This document shows, piece after piece, positions 56,916 to 64,000 of a stretch of 64,000 bases of DNA; position 1 is the stretch's first letter; each line of letters starts with the position of its first letter. Both the position numbers and the translations under genes were made by a program. The notes below the pieces were generated by a model, which was not told the origin of the DNA, did not search any database, and saw only the letters and a list, made by a program, of their open reading frames with translations. This DNA is from Candidozyma auris (Eukaryota > Ascomycota > Pichiomycetes > Serinales > Metschnikowiaceae), in assembly GCF_003013715.1 (NCBI RefSeq), contig NC_072816.1, forward strand, positions 868,001 to 932,000, in the 5' to 3' direction.

Positions 56916-58205
56916 ATGAAAATTTTCAGCTTCCTTACTTTGGCAACAGTCACTTTGGCTGCAACGATTGCTAAGAGAGGACCAAAGGCTTCTGACTGGG
57001 ACTATGAGAACAAGACGGTCAATGGTGTCAATTTGGGTGGTTGGTTCTTACTTGAGCCCTACATAACGCCATCCCTCTTCAAAGCTTTTGAACCCGGCGA
57101 AATCCCCGTCGACGAATACCACTACACCATGTTTCTCGGTAAAGAAGAGGCAAAGAGGAGGTTGGAGCACCATTGGGATACATGGTACCAGGAGTCAGAT
57201 TTCGAGGCAATGGCTGATGCAGGTATCAACACCGTGAGAATCCCAGTGGGCTACTGGGCTTATGGAATGAAGGAGGACGACCCGTATGTCCTGGGTCAGG
57301 ACTTTTACTTGGAAAGAGCACTTGGGTGGGCTCGTAAGTATGGAATTGTTGCCTGGATCGACTTGCACGGTGCTCCAGGATCTCAGAATGGCTCGGGAAG
57401 TTCTGGGTTGAGAGGTTCTTTTGATTCTTTGGAAGAGTTGAGAAAATCTATTGGATTTCTCCATGATGACAACCTTTCACTCACGCTCACAGTATTGCAA
57501 AACATTTTTGACAAGTACGGTGGTTCTGAATTTGAGGATGTCGTGAGCGGCATCGAATTGTTGAACGAGCCGCTTGGCATAGTTTCCGATATGAACAAGC
57601 TCAAAAACTTTTACAGATGGGGCTACGGCAACATGAGATACTTGAACTCGCTATCATACAACAACGTCATCATCAGTGATGCATTCATGGAGGAACCGGG
57701 CTATTGGAATGACTTTATGACTGTTGATGAAGGATATTGGAAGGTGGTTGTAGACCACCATCACTACCAATGGCATACTCCTGAGGAATTAGGTATGAAC
57801 ATCACTGAACACGTTCAACTCGCTTGCGAGTTAGGCACCAACCACACCAAAGAGTACCACTGGAATATTGTTGGTGAGTGGTCGGCTGCTCTTACTGACT
57901 GTGTCATGTGGTTGAACGGCATTGGGCGTGGTTCTCGTTGGCTTGGCCAGTATATGAATTCGCCTAAGTTTGGTGAATGTGAACCATATACTAATCCTGA
58001 TGAATGGACTGAGGAGCACAAGCAAAACCTTCGGAGGTTCATTGAAGGCCAGATTGATGCTTACTCGACTGCTAGTGGCTGGATTTTCTGGAACTGGAAA
58101 TGTGAGAACGCTGTTGAGTGGGACATGTCTCGTTTGATCCAACTTGGTGTATTTCCTCAACCATTCAGTGACAGGCAATACCCAAATCAATGTGGATACG
58201 ATTGA
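56916..58205 (+). CDS. XOG1: Secreted exo-1,3-beta-glucanase
   Basis: Glycoside hydrolase family 5 (GH5_9) enzyme that trims cell-wall beta-1,3-glucan. A signal peptide (about 1-18) is followed by a Lys20-Arg21 Kex2 site, as in Xog1/Exg1. The mature enzyme shows VNLGGWFLLEPYI at its start, WIDLHGAPGSQNG, the acid/base Glu218 in LLNEPLG and the nucleophile Glu321 in VGEWSAALTDC. The substrate-binding VVVDHHHYQ block precedes it. The 429-aa length equals other yeast exoglucanases. Convergent with the RHD3-like gene, 217 bp apart. Confidence 0.95.
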   Translation: MKIFSFLTLATVTLAATIAKRGPKASDWDYENKTVNGVNLGGWFLLEPYITPSLFKAFEPGEIPVDEYHYTMFLGKEEAKRRLEHHWDTWYQESDFEAMADAGINTVRIPVGYWAYGMKEDDPYVLGQDFYLERALGWARKYGIVAWIDLHGAPGSQNGSGSSGLRGSFDSLEELRKSIGFLHDDNLSLTLTVLQNIFDKYGGSEFEDVVSGIELLNEPLGIVSDMNKLKNFYRWGYGNMRYLNSLSYNNVIISDAFMEEPGYWNDFMTVDEGYWKVVVDHHHYQWHTPEELGMNITEHVQLACELGTNHTKEYHWNIVGEWSAALTDCVMWLNGIGRGSRWLGQYMNSPKFGECEPYTNPDEWTEEHKQNLRRFIEGQIDAYSTASGWIFWNWKCENAVEWDMSRLIQLGVFPQPFSDRQYPNQCGYD

Positions 58206-58422
58206 TTCTCAAAAAAAAAATTGTGTCTAGCATTTTTTTGCTTCTGTACCCAATATATGTCTGTATGCTATCAATCTTGTGTGAAATCTAGTACGTAAAT
58301 AAACACTACCTTGAGAAATGCCTAAAGGTCGGTGCTCCATGTGAATTCTACACCTAACAAAGTTACTCAACAATTATTTTTGGTATGTACCTTACCGAAA
58401 CGGTTCAAATAGTATCAAGTCA

Positions 58423-59277
58423 TTAGATCAACATAGCAGCAACACCAGCGACACCAGCTGCGATACCAGCAGCGTTCTTGGCGGCACCACCCTCGTAGGA
58501 GGAGACAACAGCCAGTGAAGCCTTAGAAGAAGTGGATGGAGCAGCAATAGTGGTTGGGGTAGTGGGTTGTGGAGCGGAGGTGACCCCAGACGAGGTTGGC
58601 TTGACTGGGGTGGTGGAAGGAATGATACACTCCTCAGTAACGGTAACGGTCTTTGGCTCATCGACGGTGATTGTCTTAGGGCCGCAAGTCTGCTGAACAC
58701 AGGTGGTGATGGTGATGGTTGTTGGGATAGGGCAGTAGGTGGTGTAGCCAGTCACAGTAACATCATCAGTCACAGTTGTGTTCCAGCCATGAGTAATAGA
58801 GGCAGATGGCTTTGGAGAAGGCGATGGTGATTGTGTACCGCCAATCTTCTTGAGGGCAACCTTGACACAGCTTTCGTTTGGAGCATCGAGGAGAAGACCG
58901 TAGCTAGAATCAAAGTAGTGGTATGGGTCATTCACATTCTTACAAGCGTAAATCTGCTTACCGATGTCGAGCTCACCTTTTTCGTTGAATGTAACATTGC
59001 TGGGAGTGACAGAGATGCCGACTGCAAGAAAATCAAACATTTCACCAACATTAGCTGGGTATTGTTGCTCTGGCTGGTAGAGCAACTTGTGGTCAGCATC
59101 GTATTGGAATTCCTGGCCAAGTTGGTCGATCACCTTAAAGTAAGCAAAACCGGCGCCCTCGTGAAGCCATTGAATACCCTTACCGTTGAGGTCTCCGTTG
59201 TCAGAAACGACTTGGAGGTTGACAGTCTCGGCGGCAATAGCGGTGCTAGCAATAAAAGCGAGGGTAGAGAACTTCAT
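58423..59277 (-). CDS. GPI-anchored cell-wall protein, RHD3/PGA29-like
   Basis: Small mannoprotein of the yeast wall. A signal peptide (about 1-15) leads to a globular domain with the WLHEGAGFAYFKV block shared by the Candida RHD3/PGA29-PGA30 group. A Ser/Thr/Pro linker follows, then a YTTYCPIPTTITITTC / TCGPKTITV cysteine module like that of YWP1-type wall proteins, and a Pro/Ser/Thr stalk. The C-terminus (SSYEGGAAKNAAGIAAG plus a hydrophobic end) is a typical GPI signal. At 284 aa it is slightly larger than C. albicans Rhd3. Codon use suggests strong expression. Confidence 0.78.
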   Translation of the reverse strand: MKFSTLAFIASTAIAAETVNLQVVSDNGDLNGKGIQWLHEGAGFAYFKVIDQLGQEFQYDADHKLLYQPEQQYPANVGEMFDFLAVGISVTPSNVTFNEKGELDIGKQIYACKNVNDPYHYFDSSYGLLLDAPNESCVKVALKKIGGTQSPSPSPKPSASITHGWNTTVTDDVTVTGYTTYCPIPTTITITTCVQQTCGPKTITVDEPKTVTVTEECIIPSTTPVKPTSSGVTSAPQPTTPTTIAAPSTSSKASLAVVSSYEGGAAKNAAGIAAGVAGVAAMLI

Positions 59278-60515
59278 GATTGTGTTTGTGATTGAGAAGA
59301 GATGAATGAAGAAATACGAACCTAGAGGAAACAGACCACTTTTTATACTTCAGTCCGCAGGTTAGAGACCATTGAAACCGAAGCATGGAGCCAAAGAGTG
59401 CTAAATTTAGCTATTACACATATGGAAAAGTGGGTGGCTTGCCCTTAGTATGCATTCCACAAGCGAGAAAATGACAGGAAAGAACATCGCGTGCGTGAGA
59501 GTTACGTCACGGTGCCTTCGCGCTGGTGATTTGATCTACGTAGGAAATTTCGTTTCTAGGGGGGTAGCAGGATGTTTTAGATGGCCGTGTTGAGTCTCAA
59601 AATACAGACCCGAGAAGGGTTTCAGCAAAGGTTTGATAGACACTTGAATGATCTTCCGATGAAATTCCTCCATACTTTGCACATGGATTATAAATCTTGC
59701 AACGTCAGTTTGTGTCACTGTCATCGTACAGGTCTATGTAAACATCATTTGGCTGAAAGCAGACGGCACCCCTGGTGCCGTGCGCCTAAACGTCATGATG
59801 GACGTAATGTTCTTCTAAGAATAGGAACTTTAATGTAAACGGTGCATGTTTGACTACTACGATCTCCCATTCTGTTTCTCTGTCATCTATTTTTGTCGTT
59901 GTTGCTGGCTTAATTTTTTTGAAAAGACTTCCAGAAAAAGCGGCAAGCTTTCTGAAATGTACGCCACCCTCGCTCTTCACTAAGCGATTGGGGCTTGAGC
60001 CTCGTGGCTTTTATGATCTACTTTGACACATCGGTGTATATGAGATGGTGTTGTTTACATGTATTTTTGGAATCACAAAAAAATGAAAGTCTCTGACAGT
60101 TCATGCGATGCCTTGCGGAGAAGGGGTACACAGGGTAATGCTACGAAATTTCACAGTATTTTACCGATTTTTATCAACTTCTGGATGCTGAAGCAGAGAA
60201 TAAGTCCACAAACCAGCGAAGCCGACCAATTCTTTTCATGAGGAGGGAGATTGCTTGAGGGTATCATTCTCGGAATCGTGTCCGCTAAAAACTTACGTCT
60301 GCAAGGGAGCGTCAATTGTTTGAAAGTACCCCTAGCGTGGACCTCCTCACTAAGGATACCGAGAATGCTCAATCTCGTGCAAGTATTATCGTACTCCTTG
60401 TTCACATATACAATTCATTACTGTAGTGAAACAATATTGGCTACAACTTTGCAAGAACATGTAATTTCACCTGATGTTCGTCAATATTCACGGCAAGAAA
60501 GCATCATGGGCATAA
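59278..60515. other. 1.2-kb spacer between RHD3-like and siderophore transporter genes
   Basis: It is promoter for the RHD3-like gene and 3' region for the transporter. TATAAAAA lies 63 bp upstream of the former. Two frames of 85-99 codons (59581-59838, 60251-60550) show no coding features. Nothing else seen. Confidence 0.5.
59340..59347 (-). promoter_or_regulatory. TATA box of RHD3-like gene
   Basis: TATAAAAA on the minus strand, 63-70 bp before the ATG. Confidence 0.5.
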
Positions 60516-62468
60516 TCAGAAAATACGAGCAAGCTTCTGCTTCCAAGTAATTGTCTTCTCGTTGCTCACAATGGGAGACTCGTTCATTCTCCTCTCCTCA
60601 TTTGGAATTGGAATGCCGTTCTCGTCCTCAACAGCATTGTGATTGTCGCCAAGGTAATAGCTTCTCTGAAAGTATACGGCGACAAGACGTATAACCTGCA
60701 ATCCGATGGAGATAGGATAGAAATAAAAGTTGACCTCTCTGTAGGCTTTGATTCCAGCCTGTCTTATCTCACTGTCAAAGGGTAACTTGCGGAGGGCAAC
60801 TATGTTGAGAAAGAATTTTCTCACTTGCTGGTCCGATACGGTTGCAGGCATGTATTTCCTCAAAGCATCCTCCATTTTCGCTTGCCAAATAGCGGTGGCG
60901 ATTGCCGAACTTAATGAAGCACCGATGGAAGATGTCAACAACAAAAACGAGATGCACACTGCTAAGTCTCCATGAGGAATAGATGCTTGCAACGCGACGC
61001 TTGTTCCAGGAGCACTAAAGCCGTTACCCATACCAAGAAGAATGCTCGACCACACCATCGTCACCGTTTTGGTACTAGTGTTTCTGCCCTCTATCATGAT
61101 ACCTGCTCCAATCATACACAATATTATCCCCAAATATTGGTAGCTCTTGTATGTACGAGTGATACGCATGCAAATTCCAGACACGATGCCGAACACACAA
61201 ATAGCCATTGTGTTTGCATTGTTGTAGTAAGTCCAATATTGGTCGTCCCAGTCCTTGACGATTAAAGCGTAGGATGATTCGTAAAGGGCAATGATCCTGC
61301 CGGCAACTTGGAACATAAAACTAACAACGATTGCTGACACAAGGGTACGGTTGAAACATCTTTTGGGAAGAATTGGATAGGAGGCGTATTTGAACTCATA
61401 AATGATGAAGAAAAAAAAGAGGATTCCACCGACAATAAACATGGCAATCAAGCTGGGGTTTCTCCACTGCTTTTCTGCACCTCTGTACAAAGAAAATGGT
61501 AACAAAAGTAATGAAAAAGAGAATCCCAAAAGAAGTAGACCGAGTAGGTCAACTTCAGCAATGACTCTCCAAGTGAGTTTTTTCCAGTTTTTTTTGAAGC
61601 CAACGTTCTCTTTATACTTGGTGATTTCTTCTCTGTCGAGCTCCTTGTGAGCCTTTCTCTCGTAGTGGAACATGAGAATTGTGGCTGGAGCAAGAACGAC
61701 GGGCATAATTATACAGAACATTCCATAGCCCCATCTCCAGCTTCCAGAGCCCAAATCCTTAACAATATAGCCTGCGTACCAAATGTTTATAATATTTGGA
61801 GCCGATAAAAGTTCAGTAGCAAGCCCCCTCCATTTTAAAGTCGTCATGTCAGCGACGATAACTCTGTTTAAGAACCCAACGCCGGAGCTTCCTGTTGCAG
61901 CAAGGGCACTTCCCACTATGTAAGCAGATATCGTGTGACTCGAAGCAACAATGATGTAGCCAAGGACATAAAAGATTATGGAGATCAAATACGTGAAAGG
62001 ACGAGATATAATATTGGCAATCTGAGCCCAAACTGGTCTCGAAACAGCACTGATAATTCTATCAGCAATTGCAAGAGCTCCAAGACCCATAGAGTGCTTG
62101 TTAAAAGCGGAAGTGGCCCATGGCGCCATGCTGTTGGTAACCTGCATGTCTAAAGACGAAGCCCAAGCACATAAAAGGATGGAAACTCCTAAGATGGTTC
62201 TCACTTGGAGACCATTCTTGGTAGCGTAAAGAATTTTCATGAGAGCCTCCACCCTATGAACACCTCTGTCTTTGACGATCTTGACATCAGTTTCAGCTTC
62301 AGATTCGCTACCACCTTGGCAGTTTTCGACTACATCGGTGGAGAATCGCTTAATTCCCTCCTGACTCTCCTCGACGTTGAGACGTTTCTCTGATGACTCT
62401 GCCGAGTCATGGCCGCTTGAACTCAGCTCTAAGGAGCTGCCGGAATATTTTTTCACTTCCTTCTGCAT
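60516..62468 (-). CDS. Siderophore-iron transporter, ARN/SIT family (copy 1)
   Basis: Major-facilitator H+ symporter that takes up ferric siderophores. The 650-aa protein has a hydrophilic Ser/Glu-rich N-terminus (about 1-70), then about 14 hydrophobic segments. Family blocks are clear: RVEALMK before helix 1, CAWASSLDMQVTNSMAPWATSAF, ISRPVWAQIANIISRP, RGLATELLSAPNIINIWYAGYI, and GMGNGFSAPGTSVALQASIPHGD late in the protein. These match Sit1/Arn1-type transporters. A CCAAT box and a TATA box precede the ATG at 62468. A second, very similar gene lies directly upstream in the same direction. Confidence 0.92.
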   Translation of the reverse strand: MQKEVKKYSGSSLELSSSGHDSAESSEKRLNVEESQEGIKRFSTDVVENCQGGSESEAETDVKIVKDRGVHRVEALMKILYATKNGLQVRTILGVSILLCAWASSLDMQVTNSMAPWATSAFNKHSMGLGALAIADRIISAVSRPVWAQIANIISRPFTYLISIIFYVLGYIIVASSHTISAYIVGSALAATGSSGVGFLNRVIVADMTTLKWRGLATELLSAPNIINIWYAGYIVKDLGSGSWRWGYGMFCIIMPVVLAPATILMFHYERKAHKELDREEITKYKENVGFKKNWKKLTWRVIAEVDLLGLLLLGFSFSLLLLPFSLYRGAEKQWRNPSLIAMFIVGGILFFFFIIYEFKYASYPILPKRCFNRTLVSAIVVSFMFQVAGRIIALYESSYALIVKDWDDQYWTYYNNANTMAICVFGIVSGICMRITRTYKSYQYLGIILCMIGAGIMIEGRNTSTKTVTMVWSSILLGMGNGFSAPGTSVALQASIPHGDLAVCISFLLLTSSIGASLSSAIATAIWQAKMEDALRKYMPATVSDQQVRKFFLNIVALRKLPFDSEIRQAGIKAYREVNFYFYPISIGLQVIRLVAVYFQRSYYLGDNHNAVEDENGIPIPNEERRMNESPIVSNEKTITWKQKLARIF

Positions 62469-63183
62469 GAACGTTTGATGTAAAAATTAATGCCGGGAAT
62501 ATTTGGGTGCAAACATCTAGCTTTATATTGCAGAGATTTACGCTTGCCGATTGACGGATATCTAAAGGAGCCAATGGAGATGATGAAGTGAAAAGAACAA
62601 TAAAACAAGCTGAAAGACGTTAGTTCGAAGCAATCACTTTTTCTACTATTGAATCTTTTCGTAGAGTGTTGGGCAGCTGGTTTCAAACCCTTGCAGTGCA
62701 TGATGTACAGGGAATTTTCTTTGTGTCGAGTTGTTGCGTCTGCACCGGTTTTTGTCCCTTGCATTCCAATTATAGCGTCAACGTGAAACTATTATGCATC
62801 TGATGGTATCGACAATGCGTTTTAGCGCTACAAAAACCAGTTGCGAGAACGCCGCATGAAAAACATGTCAGACTTCATGCTGGTGTTGCAGTTTGAAATT
62901 ATTGAAAATTCGAGTTTGCTTAATAATAATCAAGTTCATGTTTTGCCAATTCCGAAAACTGCTCTAGCTCAGCGATCACAGAATTTGGCCGACGATTATG
63001 CTCACAACAAAAGCTACTTCCGAGTACTTGCGTACCTCACGAAAATTGAAATGAGCAAATATACGCCTTTAAATCCACTCAAGCATACATTTTGAGCTAC
63101 AGAAGTAGAGTTTTGGTGAACATACATTAATATCAGACTATGAATATCAACAACTTACCACAAGAGTTGGGTCGAAAATGTGC
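62469..63183. other. 715-bp spacer between tandem siderophore transporter genes
   Basis: Promoter of copy 1 and 3' region of copy 2. An 84-codon frame at 62841-63095 has no coding character. Nothing else seen. Confidence 0.55.
62522..62575 (-). promoter_or_regulatory. TATA box and CCAAT element of siderophore transporter copy 1
   Basis: TATAAA on the minus strand at 62522-62527, 54 bp before the ATG, and CCAAT (plus-strand sense) at 62571-62575. CCAAT boxes are the binding sites of the HAP complex, which in Candida controls iron-uptake genes with Hap43; the link is inference. Confidence 0.4.
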
Positions 63184-63999
63184 TCAAAATAAACGAAAAA
63201 GACTTTTTCTCCATTTCCTTTCCTCTCTCTGTTCAGGAAGTAAGTTCCTAGATCTGCCTTCCTCTGGGCTAGAGGGAAAGCCGTTCTTAACCTCAACACC
63301 ATTATGGTTATCACCGAGGAAATAGCTTCTTTGGAAGTACACAGCGACAAGGCGTATCACCTGTAACCCGATGGAGATAGGGTAAAAGTAGAAATTGACT
63401 TCTCTGTAGGCTTTTATTCCAGCTTGCCTCACCTCACTATCGAAAGGATACTTGCGGAGGGCAACAATATTAAGAAAAAACTTCCTCACTTGCTGGTCTG
63501 ACACGGTAGAGGGCATATGTGTTCTCAAAGCATTCTCCATCTTTCCTTGCCATATGGCAGTGGCGATTGCTGAACTCAAAGATGCACCAATCGAGCTTGT
63601 TAATAACAAGAAAGAGATACATATCGCCAAGTCTCCATGAGGAATAGATGCTTGCAAAGCAACACTCGTGCCGGGAGCACTAAGACCATTACCCATGCCA
63701 AGAAGGATGCTTGACCAAACCATCGTTACAGTTTTTGTACTGGTATTTCTTCCCTCAATCATGATACCTGCTCCAATCATAGCCAACATGATACCAGTAT
63801 ACTGGTAGCTCTTGTACGTGCGAGTGATACGCATGCAAATACCGGTGATAATACCAAACACGCAAATAGCCATCGTGTTGGTATTGTTGTAGTAGGTCCA
63901 GTATTGATCATCCCAATCTTTAACGATTAACGCATAAGATGAATCATAGAGAGCAACGATTCTCCCGGCCACCTGAAATACGAAATCAATAACAATTGC
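63184..63999 (-). CDS. Siderophore-iron transporter, ARN/SIT family (copy 2, 5' part outside window)
   Basis: C-terminal 271 residues of a second transporter; the frame is open to the window edge, and the apparent start at 63972 is an internal GTG. From VAGRI to GDNHN it differs from copy 1 at about 18 of 224 residues by my count (about 92% identity). After that the cytosolic tails diverge, though both end in a basic KxLxRxF motif. The intact motifs (SSYALIVKDW, NTSTKTVTMVWSSILLGMGNG) suggest a working gene. Confidence 0.9.
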   Translation of the reverse strand, partial: AIVIDFVFQVAGRIVALYDSSYALIVKDWDDQYWTYYNNTNTMAICVFGIITGICMRITRTYKSYQYTGIMLAMIGAGIMIEGRNTSTKTVTMVWSSILLGMGNGLSAPGTSVALQASIPHGDLAICISFLLLTSSIGASLSSAIATAIWQGKMENALRTHMPSTVSDQQVRKFFLNIVALRKYPFDSEVRQAGIKAYREVNFYFYPISIGLQVIRLVAVYFQRSYFLGDNHNGVEVKNGFPSSPEEGRSRNLLPEQREERKWRKSLFRLF

Positions 64000-64000
64000 G

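Overview
The window is nuclear DNA of a budding yeast, very probably one that reads CUG as serine (the Candida/Clavispora/Metschnikowia side of the CTG clade). Genes are compact and mostly intronless, and base composition is moderate. Leucine is written with TTG/CTC/CTT, and I saw no in-frame CTG in the TUB1 second exon or in ERG13. One rare in-frame CTG (codon 33 of the U2AF-like gene, 15297-15299) falls where human and fission-yeast U2AF35 have a conserved serine. The gene set (Als-type adhesin, CYP52 P450, OPT transporter, tandem siderophore transporters, RHD3/PGA29-like GPI protein) fits a Candida-like yeast. A Metschnikowiaceae species (Clavispora / C. auris group) is plausible but not proven.

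Layout. 0-7.5 kb: 3' part of UTP14, ALO1, ERG13 and TUB1 with its 56-nt intron. 7.7-12.1 kb: a compact Als-family adhesin and a long gene-free stretch. 12.1-22.1 kb: PGA3-like reductase, pyridoxal-reductase-like AKR, U2AF35-like splicing factor, mitochondrial iron transporter MMT1/2, CLU1. 22.9-31.4 kb: Ufo1-like F-box protein, RPM2-like mitochondrial RNase P protein, MNN1-family mannosyltransferase. 33.1-43.8 kb: SEC21, an MRH-domain receptor, an ankyrin+DIL protein, mL54, OLA1, an unknown mitochondrial membrane protein, CMC4. 43.9-49.3 kb: a DUF1640 mitochondrial protein, a divergent cis-prenyltransferase-like protein, a probable gene relic, CEX1. 50.2-64 kb: OPT transporter, CYP52 P450, exo-1,3-beta-glucanase, RHD3-like wall protein, and two near-identical siderophore transporters in tandem, the second cut by the window end.

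There are no operons. Genes alternate between tightly spaced convergent pairs (34-112 bp apart in several cases) and divergent pairs with shared promoters. Themes are cell surface (adhesin, GPI wall protein, glucanase, mannosyltransferase), iron and nutrient uptake (SIT/ARN tandem, MMT, OPT) and mitochondrial biogenesis (RPM2, mL54, CMC4, CLU1, DUF1640).

The most unusual signal is not a gene. A 10-base motif, TTYGCARCCA, occurs 14 times in about 18 kb of non-coding DNA (roughly 0.14 expected by chance on both strands). It lies upstream of functionally unrelated genes, and I found only one copy in coding sequence. It looks like the site of an abundant general DNA-binding factor of this lineage. 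A second recurrent element, the CACGTGAC (Cbf1-type) E-box, lies about 75-115 bp upstream of five genes. No tRNA, rRNA, intact transposon or CRISPR was found.
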